NCBI GenBank assembly: GCA_002352425.1
Contig: DEIK01000043.1
Location: 3,863 to 10,102, forward strand
Length of the DNA: 6,240 bases
DNA from: Rhodobacteraceae bacterium UBA2776
GTDB taxonomy: Bacteria; Pseudomonadota; Alphaproteobacteria; Rhodobacterales; Rhodobacteraceae
Direction: 5' to 3'
Made by a program: the position numbers and the translations under genes. This document shows, in pieces, positions 1-5,690 of the stretch. Each line of letters begins with the position of its first letter. Position 1 is the stretch's first letter. The notes below the pieces were generated by a model. It worked only from the letters and a program-made list of their open reading frames with translations, was not told the origin of the DNA and did no database searches.

Positions 1-430
1 CTGGCAGATCATTGATGCCGGTATCGGTGCGGACGATCTGGTGACCTTCAAATATGAAGAGCAGGGCGTCGCAACGCTTGAGGACGGGCTTTATGTTCTT
101 GAGGACAAGCTGGCCGATCCGGCAGAAGTTGACAAGCTGGCACGTTTTGTGCGCGCCTCCATGAAGGGCTGGAAATGGGCAGAAGAAAACCCAACCAAGG
201 CGGCGATGATCGTGCTGGAAGCTGACGAAACTGGCGCACAGACCGAAAAGCACCAGGTTCGTATGATGGGTGAAGTTGCCAAGTTGACGGCGGGTTCCAG
301 TGGTGCGCTTGACGCGGCAGATTACGAGCGCACGGTGGCGACATTGCTGGCGGGTGGCTCGGACCCTGTGATTTCCAAGGCACCTGAAGGGGCTTGGACT
401 TCTGTGGTGACCGATTTGGCGCTGAAGTAA
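1..430 (+). CDS. ABC transporter substrate-binding protein, NMT1/THI5-like (C-terminal part)
   Basis: This is the C-terminal part, about 142 residues, of a periplasmic solute-binding protein. The frame is open from base 2 (first residues WQIIDAGIGADD), so the true start lies upstream of the window; the in-frame GTG at 41 is internal. The visible part carries the pattern of the NMT1/THI5-like (SsuA/ThiY/TauA-type) fold: DGLYVLEDKLADPAEVDKL, then RFVRASMKGWKWAEENP, the helix that typically follows lobe 2 and ends in a W-x-x-x-NP motif, and a C-terminal helical segment with KAPEGAWTSVV. Such proteins deliver pyrimidine precursors, sulfonates, nitrate, riboflavin or similar solutes to an inner-membrane ABC importer. 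The substrate cannot be decided because the ligand-binding N-terminal lobe is missing. The gene ends at TAA (428-430) and is followed 26 bases later by a terminator hairpin, so it is the last gene of its operon. Family call is confident, substrate unknown. Confidence 0.85.
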   Translation, partial: WQIIDAGIGADDLVTFKYEEQGVATLEDGLYVLEDKLADPAEVDKLARFVRASMKGWKWAEENPTKAAMIVLEADETGAQTEKHQVRMMGEVAKLTAGSSGALDAADYERTVATLLAGGSDPVISKAPEGAWTSVVTDLALK

Positions 431-456
431 GCCAAACCACATTGCATTACGTATTG

Positions 457-490
457 CGGCGGGGCCTTAACGGGCCTCGCCGTTTCGTTT
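457..490 (+). terminator. Rho-independent terminator of the substrate-binding protein gene
   Basis: A 10-bp stem pairs 457-466 (CGGCGGGGCC) with 473-482 (GGCCTCGCCG), including one G-T wobble, around the 6-base loop TTAACG. TTTCGTTT follows directly on the plus strand. It lies 26 bases after the stop codon of the upstream gene. On the minus strand the wobble becomes an A-C mismatch and no T run follows, so it should act mainly on plus-strand transcripts. Confidence 0.75.
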
Positions 491-502
491 GGGTCTAGAC
501 CC
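491..502. repeat. Perfect 12-bp palindrome GGGTCTAGACCC
   Basis: GGGTCTAGACCC reads the same on both strands. It sits between the plus-strand terminator and the stop codon of the convergent acyltransferase gene at 512. As RNA it could form only a 4-bp stem with a CTAG loop. It may help end minus-strand transcripts or be a protein site; the sequence does not decide this. Confidence 0.4.
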
Positions 503-511
503 TGACTTGCA

Positions 512-1390
512 CTATATGGCGAGGACGGTTGCGCCGTTGGTTTGGGCAACTGCACCTGTGCCCAGTTTGAAACGAGCCAACCCTTTGGCATTCACCGTGT
601 CGATCTGGCCAAGGTCGATTTGGCGCAAGCCCTGGGCTGCGAAATCACTAAAGGCTTGCCACATCGCGAGGCGTCCGGCTGACAGTTTGCGTCCCGCCGC
701 TGTGGTGTGGGCAATGTGATAAGTGGCGGTGTTGCCGTGGCGCACAAACAAGGCGCTGGCGACGGTGCGGCCCAAAAGGCTAACGGTAATCAGCCGCAGG
801 TCATCTGGGTTGGTTTGGTGCCATTTCAGGGTGAAATCGGCGGGTAGGGCGCGAAAGGCTTTGGCACCTTGCTGTTCTTGATCGGCCTTTAGCAGGGCGG
901 CTAAAGCGGTGGTGGGGCAGGCGATGTGGCGCACCCGCAACCCGCTGTTTTGCGCTTTTTTCAAGCTGTTACGCCATTTTCCGTGCAACGTGTCTGGATC
1001 GACGGGCAGGGACAGTTGTGCATTGGTGGTCGGGGTCATCAACGGGATCAGCCGCAAGGCGTGATCCGATGTGGTGAGCAAATGCGCGCGTGGGCGCGGC
1101 AGCGGCGAGGAACGCCGGATCAAGCGAAGCGCAAGTGTTTGGTCGCAGGGGCCGAGCCATAGGGGGCCGTGGGTCGCCAGTGAGATGTTCAAAACCCGTG
1201 CAAATTTGCGGCAAATGGATTGGCACAGCGCGACGGGCTCGCCATTTTGGTGAATCACGGCACGGTGCACTTGGCCACCGAGTGCCAAGTGGGTCGCGCC
1301 GTAGTCCCAGCGTTGTTGCATAGGCGCGCGGGCGCGGTTGCACAAATACTCCCAGCCAGCTTGACCACATTGATCCCAATAAATTTCCAT
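512..1390 (-). CDS. FemAB-like GNAT family acyltransferase (BioF2-like, Acetyltransf_6 type)
   Basis: A predicted cytoplasmic transferase of 292 residues, related to the FemAB-like GNAT proteins that move an acyl or aminoacyl group to an amine. Visible in the sequence: an N-terminal WDQ...W...RAPMQQRWDYG block (5-31) typical of the family, a KWRNSLKKAQNSGL helix (138-151), then the core of the second GNAT domain: YHIAHTTAAGRKLSAGRLAMW (about 224-244), DLGQID (259-264) and LARFKLGTGA (271-280). The ATG at 1390 is preferred. The frame stays open to a TTG at 1537, but those 49 extra codons run through AT-rich spacer and a hairpin and lack family resemblance. The ribosome binding site is weak (only AGACAG close to the ATG). 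It is a single gene, convergent with the gene before it and divergent from the small gene at 1525. The acyl donor and acceptor are unknown, so no symbol is given. Confidence 0.8.
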   Translation of the reverse strand: MEIYWDQCGQAGWEYLCNRARAPMQQRWDYGATHLALGGQVHRAVIHQNGEPVALCQSICRKFARVLNISLATHGPLWLGPCDQTLALRLIRRSSPLPRPRAHLLTTSDHALRLIPLMTPTTNAQLSLPVDPDTLHGKWRNSLKKAQNSGLRVRHIACPTTALAALLKADQEQQGAKAFRALPADFTLKWHQTNPDDLRLITVSLLGRTVASALFVRHGNTATYHIAHTTAAGRKLSAGRLAMWQAFSDFAAQGLRQIDLGQIDTVNAKGLARFKLGTGAVAQTNGATVLAI

Positions 1391-1460
1391 CTGTCTGTTA
1401 ACGCATTGAAAACCTAAATCAGGGTTAATGGCGGCATGAAAAATTTGAATAAACTTTAAA

Positions 1461-1476
1461 CAGAGCTGATGCTCTG
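1461..1476. repeat. Inverted repeat CAGAGC-TGAT-GCTCTG, possible operator
   Basis: A perfect 6-bp inverted repeat with a 4-base centre lies between two divergent genes. The placement fits an operator shared by both promoters. Read on the minus strand it is followed by TTTAAAGTTT, which also resembles a weak terminator, but no minus-strand gene lies just upstream to need one. The role is inferred from position only. Confidence 0.4.
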
Positions 1477-1513
1477 CGTGATCCGCTTGATGTAGGCGGG
1501 GCGTGAAATGGTC

Positions 1514-1519
1514 GGAGGT
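1514..1519 (+). promoter_or_regulatory. Ribosome binding site GGAGGT that fixes the start of the small membrane protein
   Basis: GGAGGT lies 5 bases before GTG at 1525, and an in-frame TGA (1522-1524) sits directly before that GTG. This is a near-perfect Shine-Dalgarno sequence and the main reason for calling the short gene real rather than a chance frame. Confidence 0.65.
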
Positions 1520-1524
1520 GTTGA

Positions 1525-1686
1525 GTGAAAGTGACAAAAAATCAAACGGTTATGGGTGTTTTTGCGCCTTCATCCAAGCCAAATTTGCGGGGCTTCGTGA
1601 TGTTGGGGGTTCTGATTGCGGCCCCGACGAGCGCGATTCTATTTGGGGTGGAAGCTGTGATCCACTGGGCGTTTCAACGAATGTGA
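1525..1686 (+). CDS. Small single-span membrane protein, 53 residues, function unknown
   Basis: A short reading frame, GTG (1525-1527) to TGA (1684-1686), begins MKVTKNQTVMGVFAPSS when GTG is read as Met. It has a polar, Lys-containing N-terminus, a positively charged SKPNLRG before the membrane, one hydrophobic stretch from about residue 24 to 46 (FVMLGVLIAAPTSAILFGVE), and a short tail ending HWAFQRM. This suggests one transmembrane helix; the positive residues before the helix favour a cytoplasmic N-terminus. A strong ribosome binding site sits 5 bases upstream, an in-frame stop directly precedes the start, and a GC-rich hairpin follows the stop by two bases. GTG at 1531 and ATG at 1552 are less well placed alternatives. 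I do not recognise the family. It may be regulated with the divergent acyltransferase through the shared 134-base spacer. Confidence 0.6.
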   Translation: MKVTKNQTVMGVFAPSSKPNLRGFVMLGVLIAAPTSAILFGVEAVIHWAFQRM

Positions 1687-1688
1687 TC

Positions 1689-1706
1689 CCCGCCGCGAAC
1701 GGCGGG
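1689..1706. terminator. GC-rich hairpin between convergent genes, probable terminator
   Basis: CCCGCCG (1689-1695) and CGGCGGG (1700-1706) form a perfect 7-bp stem with loop CGAA (TTCG on the minus strand). It begins two bases after the small protein's stop codon and 23 bases beyond the lipoprotein gene's stop codon on the other strand. The T tract on the plus strand is poor (AGTTGCTAGTTTTA) and there is none on the minus strand, so termination strength is uncertain. It could serve both convergent genes. Confidence 0.5.
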
Positions 1707-1729
1707 AGTTGCTAGTTTTACGTTGGAGC

Positions 1730-2002
1730 CTAAGGACAAGGCCCTGTGCGATACGTCCCGTCACCATTTGAATAGGCGCATTGTTGACTGGCTTGATTGC
1801 GTGCCACCATGGTGCCAGCTGCGGCCCCTGCAAGGACCGCAATGATGGTCCAATTGTCGTTGGCATCCAGTGCTTTTGCGGTGATCAGCCCCGCGCCAGC
1901 CCCGACCACGCCACCTAACAGAGCCTGCTCATTCGAGTTCATTTGGCAGGCTGAAAGGCTTAAGGTGCCGACACAGGCGAGTGCAATAATATTTCTATAC
2001 AT
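1730..2002 (-). CDS. Small glycine-zipper lipoprotein (90 residues)
   Basis: A predicted exported lipoprotein. The signal sequence begins MYRNIIALACVGTLSLSAC, with a hydrophobic core at 5-18 and a lipobox LSAC placing the lipidated Cys at 19. Gln at +2 argues against retention in the inner membrane, so the outer membrane is the likely site. Residues 28-66 are two glycine/alanine-rich hydrophobic segments (LLGGVVGAGAGLITA and IIAVLAGAAAGTMVA) separated by LDANDNWT, the two-segment glycine-zipper pattern of small envelope proteins. The tail QCAYSNGDGTYRTGPCP has two cysteines that could form a disulfide. The ATG at 2002 is chosen because AAAGGAG lies 6 bases upstream and the signal peptide then starts correctly; an upstream in-frame start at 2035 would add 11 residues before it and disrupt the signal. 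It appears to be a single gene with its own promoter. A role in envelope integrity is family-level inference. Confidence 0.8.
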   Translation of the reverse strand: MYRNIIALACVGTLSLSACQMNSNEQALLGGVVGAGAGLITAKALDANDNWTIIAVLAGAAAGTMVARNQASQQCAYSNGDGTYRTGPCP

Positions 2003-2054
2003 CACGTTCTCCTTTGTTGAACGGGCGTCAAACACGCCGCGTTTTGCACCTGCT

Positions 2055-2060
2055 ATTATA
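2055..2060 (-). promoter_or_regulatory. Consensus -10 box TATAAT upstream of the lipoprotein gene
   Basis: On the minus strand GGGCGTATAATAGC contains a perfect TATAAT. It would place the transcript start near 2048 and give a leader of about 46 bases. No good -35 hexamer is seen at 16-18 bases spacing (the region reads AGGCGG), so this is a candidate only. The leader contains a small 5-bp hairpin, GGCGT/ACGCC (2024-2038). Confidence 0.45.
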
Positions 2061-2113
2061 CGCCCTTTGGGGATTACCCGCCTTGATGCGCCGCAAATTG
2101 CATGGCTAAACGA

Positions 2114-2143
2114 CCAAGGCCAGCCTGTGAAGGCTGGCCTTGG
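2114..2143 (-). terminator. Perfect 13-bp hairpin downstream of acs
   Basis: Positions 2114-2126 (CCAAGGCCAGCCT) pair perfectly with 2131-2143 (AGGCTGGCCTTGG) around a 4-base loop, GTGA on plus and TCAC on minus. It lies 23 bases beyond the acs stop codon in the direction of acs transcription and before the promoter of the next gene. TCGTTTAG follows on the minus strand, so the U tract is weak. It most likely ends, or protects the 3' end of, the acs transcript. Confidence 0.65.
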
Positions 2144-2166
2144 CTGTTTGGTGAGCTGGGGGAGGA

Positions 2167-4116
2167 TTAGCCCTTGTTCATCCGGTTTTCGATCAACTCG
2201 TCCACTACGCTTGGGTCCGCTAATGTCGAGGTGTCGCCCAGTGTGGCATGATCATTTTCAGCGATTTTGCGCAGGATGCGGCGCATGATTTTGCCTGAAC
2301 GGGTTTTTGGCAAGCCCGGTGCCCATTGAACCAGATCAGGTTTGGCGATTGGGCCAATTTCGGTGCGCACCCATTTTTCAAGCTCTTTTCGCAGCTCGTC
2401 CGTTGGCTCGACCCCGTTCATCAAGGTGACATAGGCGTAAATACCTTGGCCCTTGATGTCGTGCGGGTAACCAACCACGGCGGCTTCGGCCACATCGGCG
2501 TGGGCCACAAGCGCTGATTCAACCTCGGCGGTGCCCATCCGGTGACCCGATACGTTGATCACATCATCGACGCGGCCGGTGATCCAGTAATAGCCATCCG
2601 CATCGCGCCGACAGCCATCGCCCGAGAAAAAATACCCCTCGTAATCGGCGAAATAGGTTTTCTCGAAGCGTTCGTGATCGCCATAAATCGTGCGCATCTG
2701 GCCGGGCCAGCTGTCGGCGATGGCCAAAACGCCTTCGGCTTCGACATCGGGAATGATGTCGCCCGATGTGGCATCCAACAGCACAGGTTTCACGCCAAAA
2801 AACGGCAGCGTGGCCGAGCCGGGTTTGGTCGGGGTCGCGCCGGGCAGGGGGGTCAACATGTGGCCGCCGGTTTCGGTCTGCCACCATGTGTCGACGATGG
2901 GCAAATTGCCTTTGCCGACCACATCGTTATACCAGTTCCAGGCCTCGGGGTTGATCGGCTCACCCACGGTGCCCAGCAATTTCAGCGCGGACAAATCACA
3001 GGCGGTAACGGGGTCATCGCCAAACGCCATCAAGGCGCGGATCGCGGTTGGGGCGGTGTAAAACTGGTTAACTTTGTGTTTTTCACAGACCTGCCAGAAC
3101 CGAGACGCATCCGGGTAGGTCGGCACGCCCTCGAACATCACGGTGGTCGCGCCATTGGCCAGCGGGCCGTAGATAATATAGCTGTGGCCCGTGACCCAGC
3201 CGACATCGGCGGTGCACCAAAACACATCTCCATCGTGATAATCAAAGGTGTATTGATGGGTCATCGCCGCGTAGGCCAGATAGCCGCCCGAACAGTGCTG
3301 CACGCCCTTTGGTTTGCCGGTCGACCCCGAAGTGTACAGGATGAACAGCGGGTCTTCGGCACCCATTTCGCGCGGCGGGCAATCGGGGCTGGCGGTTTCC
3401 ATCAGGGCGTGGACATCGACGTCGCGATCCTGGAGCCATGTGGTCTGGCCGCCGGTGTGTTTGACCACCAAACAGCGCACTTTATCCGAGCAGTGCAGCA
3501 GGGCCGCATCGGCATTGGATTTCAGCGCTGTGACGCGGCCACCGCGGGGGGCTTCGTCGGCGGTGATCAATACGCGGGCTTGGCAGTCATTGATGCGATT
3601 GGCCAGCGCATCGGCGGAAAATCCTGCAAAAACAATAGAGTGTATCGCACCGATCCGCGCACAGGCCAACATGGCATAGGCCGCTTCGGGGATCATCGGC
3701 AGGTAAATGACAACCCGTTCGCCGCGCATTACGCCCTGCGAAAGCAGCACGTTGGCCATCCGGTTCACCTTGTCGTGCAGATCATTATAGGTGATGTGCT
3801 GGGCGGGGGTGTTTGGGTCATCCGGCTCAAAGATAATCGCGGTTTGGTCGCCGCGGGTCGGCAAATGGCGATCAATACAGTTGACGGCGACGTTTAGAGT
3901 GCCGTCCTCGAACCATTTGATATCAATATTGCCGGGCTCAAAACTGGTGTTTTTCACCTTGGTATAGGGTTTGATCCAGTCAAGGCGCTTGCCTTCCTCG
4001 CCCCAGAATTTCTCGGGGTTCTGCATGGAGGCGTTGTACATTTCCTCGTATTTTGCAGCGTCCGCGTGAGCGTCTTTGATGAATTCGGGTGAGGCGGGAT
4101 AGGTTTTGTCGGTCAT
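2167..4116 (-). CDS. acs: Acetyl-CoA synthetase (AMP-forming)
   Basis: This cytoplasmic enzyme makes acetyl-CoA from acetate, ATP and CoA through an acetyl-AMP intermediate (EC 6.2.1.1). At 649 residues it has the usual full length. Motifs in order: an N-terminal ACAS segment (YNASMQNPEKFWGEEGKRLDW), the phosphate loop YTSGSTGKPKG at 261-271, DVGWVTGHS at 304-312, GTVGEP at 382-387, DTWWQTETGG at 409-418, the hinge and CoA-domain motif GRVDDVINVSGHR at 514-526, and PKTRSGKIMRR at 603-613. The acetate pocket residues known from Salmonella Acs (Val, Thr, Val, Trp) correspond to V308, T309, V384 and W412; the Trp that limits the substrate to acetate is present. K609 in SGK is the lysine acetylated by Pat-type enzymes and restored by CobB in other bacteria. 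The ATG at 4116 has GGAG 7 bases upstream. It follows livF after 52 bases, so it may share the liv transcript. A 13-bp hairpin lies downstream. Confidence 0.97.
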   Translation of the reverse strand: MTDKTYPASPEFIKDAHADAAKYEEMYNASMQNPEKFWGEEGKRLDWIKPYTKVKNTSFEPGNIDIKWFEDGTLNVAVNCIDRHLPTRGDQTAIIFEPDDPNTPAQHITYNDLHDKVNRMANVLLSQGVMRGERVVIYLPMIPEAAYAMLACARIGAIHSIVFAGFSADALANRINDCQARVLITADEAPRGGRVTALKSNADAALLHCSDKVRCLVVKHTGGQTTWLQDRDVDVHALMETASPDCPPREMGAEDPLFILYTSGSTGKPKGVQHCSGGYLAYAAMTHQYTFDYHDGDVFWCTADVGWVTGHSYIIYGPLANGATTVMFEGVPTYPDASRFWQVCEKHKVNQFYTAPTAIRALMAFGDDPVTACDLSALKLLGTVGEPINPEAWNWYNDVVGKGNLPIVDTWWQTETGGHMLTPLPGATPTKPGSATLPFFGVKPVLLDATSGDIIPDVEAEGVLAIADSWPGQMRTIYGDHERFEKTYFADYEGYFFSGDGCRRDADGYYWITGRVDDVINVSGHRMGTAEVESALVAHADVAEAAVVGYPHDIKGQGIYAYVTLMNGVEPTDELRKELEKWVRTEIGPIAKPDLVQWAPGLPKTRSGKIMRRILRKIAENDHATLGDTSTLADPSVVDELIENRMNKG

Positions 4117-4145
4117 TTCAAATCTCCGAAGCGCGGTAACTGTTG

Positions 4146-4160
4146 TTGCCCAAGGGGCAA
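4146..4160. repeat. Small inverted repeat between livF and acs
   Basis: TTGCCC and GGGCAA form a perfect 6-bp inverted repeat with centre AAG, inside the 52-base gap between the livF stop codon and the acs start. With only 3 bases in the loop and no T run on the minus strand it is not a good terminator. It could be an RNA processing or stabilising hairpin, or a protein site tuning acs relative to the liv genes. Confidence 0.35.
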
Positions 4161-4168
4161 ATTGGGGC

Positions 4169-4903
4169 TTAGATCGCTAGGTATTCAGCGCGAAGTTCAG
4201 CGTTTTCAAGCACTTCGCTGGCCAAACCATCAAATACAACCTGTCCGATATCAAGGATAACGGCCCGATCAGCCAGTGCCAAGGCGCGCTTGGCGTTTTG
4301 TTCAACGATCACGGTGGTGATGCCTTGCTCTTTGATCAGGTTCAGGGTTTTCTCGATTTCATCAACAATCACTGGTGCAAGACCCTCATAGGGTTCATCC
4401 AGCAGCAATACCTTGATGTCGCGAGCCAAGGCGCGGGCGATGGCCAGCATTTGTTGCTCGCCCCCCGACAGGGTCACGCCCTCTTGTTTGCGGCGCTCTT
4501 TTAGGCGGGGGAACAATTCATAGATCCGCTCCAGCGACCAGCCTTTTGGTTCAACGATTTGCGCCAGTTGCAGGTTTTCCTCAACCGTTAGCCCCGCAAT
4601 GATGCGCCGGTCTTCGGGCACCAACGCACAGCCCGCTTGCGAGGCCTGATAGGCTTTCATTTCGTGCAGCGGTTGGTGGTCGAGCCAGATTTCACCAAAG
4701 GTGATGGCCGGATCGTCAAGACGTGCAATCGCGCGCAGGGTCGAGGTTTTACCCGCCCCGTTACGGCCCAGCAGGGCCAAAATTTCGCCCTCGTGGACGT
4801 TAAAAGACACGCCCTGGACGATGTAGCTTTCGCCGTAATAGGCATGAAGATCCCAGACCGAAAAATAGGCGGGGGCGTTGGCGGTTTTTGCTTTTTGGCT
4901 CAT
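4169..4903 (-). CDS. livF: Branched-chain-amino-acid-type ABC transporter ATPase, LivF-like
   Basis: One of the two cytoplasmic ATPases of a LivFGHM (HAAT family) importer; it pairs with LivG on the permease dimer. Of 244 residues, those visible include Walker A GRNGAGKT (46-53), the LivF-type Q-loop region ALVPEDRR (93-100), the ABC signature LSGGEQQ (145-151), Walker B VLLLDEP (165-171) with YEGLAP following, and VIVEQN (198-203). The switch position holds Gln rather than His, as is normal in LivF. The ATG at 4903 is chosen because AGGA lies 6 bases upstream and the livG stop codon is 13 bases away. An upstream in-frame start at 4993 would add 30 residues inside livG and is rejected. The N-terminal MSQKAKTANAPAYF is slightly longer than in E. 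coli LivF. The substrate may be branched-chain amino acids or another amide or carboxylate; the acs gene downstream hints at the latter only by association. Confidence 0.92.
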   Translation of the reverse strand: MSQKAKTANAPAYFSVWDLHAYYGESYIVQGVSFNVHEGEILALLGRNGAGKTSTLRAIARLDDPAITFGEIWLDHQPLHEMKAYQASQAGCALVPEDRRIIAGLTVEENLQLAQIVEPKGWSLERIYELFPRLKERRKQEGVTLSGGEQQMLAIARALARDIKVLLLDEPYEGLAPVIVDEIEKTLNLIKEQGITTVIVEQNAKRALALADRAVILDIGQVVFDGLASEVLENAELRAEYLAI

Positions 4904-4916
4904 GTTTGATCCTGCT

Positions 4917-5678
4917 CTAGTCGACAGCTTGCTCGCCAAGATAGGCTTCGCGAACCTTGGGGTGGCCTTTGATGTTGTCGGGGGTGTCTTCAACCAGTGG
5001 GGTGCCTTGGGCCAAAACGGTGATGCGTTCGGCCAAGGAAAACACCACGTTCATGTCGTGTTCAATGATCACCATGGTGATGTCACGGCTGGCTTTGATT
5101 TGCTTTAGCAACTCAATCGTGTTGTTGGTATCAGCCCGCGCCATACCAGCGGTGGGTTCATCCAGCAGCAGCAATTTTGGCTGTTGCACCAGACACATAG
5201 CCATTTCCAACCGGCGTTTGTCACCGCGTGATAAGGAGGCGGCGTGCATGTCGCGTTTGCCCAGCATGTCCACATCTTTTAGCATGTGTTCGGCCTCGGA
5301 CATGATGTCTGCTTCTTGCTCGACGGTCTCAAAGGCGTGCATCCGGTAGGATCCGTCGCGCCGTGCGAAACAGGGGATCATTACGTTTTCAATCACCGTC
5401 AAATCACCGAAAATTTCAGGTGTTTGAAACACTCGGGAAATTCCCATCTGGTTGATTTCATGCGGTTTTCGTCCCAACACGGACTGGCCATCAAAACTGA
5501 CGGAGCCCGTGTCGGGGATCAATTTTCCGACCAGCACGTTCAACAGGGTGGATTTCCCAGCTCCGTTGGGGCCGATGATCGCATGCACGGTGTTTTCTTG
5601 AACGGACAGGTTCACGTCGCCCAAAGCCTGCAGGCCGCCAAAGCGTTTGTTGATGTTTTTGACTTCAAGGATACCCAT
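4917..5678 (-). CDS. livG: Branched-chain-amino-acid-type ABC transporter ATPase, LivG-like
   Basis: The second cytoplasmic ATPase of the HAAT-type importer, 253 residues, the usual LivG length. In order: N-terminal LEVKNINKRFGGLQAL (4-19), Walker A GPNGAGKS (36-43), Q-loop SRVFQTPEIF with Q85, ABC signature LSRGDKRRLE (149-158), Walker B KLLLLDEP (168-175) followed by TAGMARADTN, and switch His207 in IIEHDMN. The signature departs from LSGGQ/LSYGEQ: Arg replaces the first variable residue and Asp-Lys replaces Glu-Gln, while Ser150 and Gly152 are kept. I recall this variant from relatives in Rhodobacterales, so it is probably a functional subfamily trait. The ATG at 5678 is preceded by TAAGGAG, in which the livM stop codon is part of the ribosome binding site, implying translational coupling. 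livF follows after 13 bases. Confidence 0.93.
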   Translation of the reverse strand: MGILEVKNINKRFGGLQALGDVNLSVQENTVHAIIGPNGAGKSTLLNVLVGKLIPDTGSVSFDGQSVLGRKPHEINQMGISRVFQTPEIFGDLTVIENVMIPCFARRDGSYRMHAFETVEQEADIMSEAEHMLKDVDMLGKRDMHAASLSRGDKRRLEMAMCLVQQPKLLLLDEPTAGMARADTNNTIELLKQIKASRDITMVIIEHDMNVVFSLAERITVLAQGTPLVEDTPDNIKGHPKVREAYLGEQAVD

Positions 5679-5690
5679 TATCGTTTCTCC

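Larger units (their letters stand above)
1391..1524. promoter_or_regulatory. Divergent intergenic region, probable promoters for both neighbours
   Basis: This 134-base spacer separates the start of the minus-strand acyltransferase (1390) from the plus-strand small protein (1525). It is visibly richer in A and T than its surroundings, especially 1437-1460, as expected of promoter DNA. No pair of -35 and -10 boxes close to consensus could be assigned with confidence on either strand, so only the region is annotated. The inverted repeat at 1461-1476 lies near its middle. Confidence 0.5.

Noticed and set aside
48..440. A 130-codon minus-strand frame over the substrate-binding protein gene
   Set aside because: Antisense to a recognisable coding region; rich in Pro, Ser and Arg without a motif, as expected of a shadow frame.
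969..1379. A 136-codon minus-strand frame inside the acyltransferase gene
   Set aside because: A same-strand alternative frame without motifs; checked as a possible frameshift remnant, but the main frame is continuous with intact family motifs.
1391..1537. N-terminal extension of the acyltransferase to the TTG at 1537
   Set aside because: The extra 49 codons cover the AT-rich divergent spacer and inverted repeat and overlap the small gene's start; family resemblance begins at the ATG at 1390.
1503..1715. A 70-codon plus-strand frame overlapping the small membrane protein
   Set aside because: It runs through the GC-rich hairpin and has a Cys/Gly/Asp mix without a membrane segment. The GGAGGT site lies inside it and points to the frame starting at 1525.
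1797..2288. A 163-codon plus-strand frame over the lipoprotein gene and the 3' end of acs
   Set aside because: It overlaps two supported minus-strand features and the hairpin between them, with no ribosome binding site or motif seen.
2542..3897. A 451-codon open frame on the plus strand opposite acs
   Set aside because: It lies entirely antisense to the well-supported acs gene, has composition typical of a frame shadowed by GC-biased codons, and shows no recognisable domain.
4904..4993. N-terminal extension of LivF to 4993
   Set aside because: It would overlap livG by 77 bases, whereas the ATG at 4903 has a suitable ribosome binding site and LivF-like proteins begin near there.
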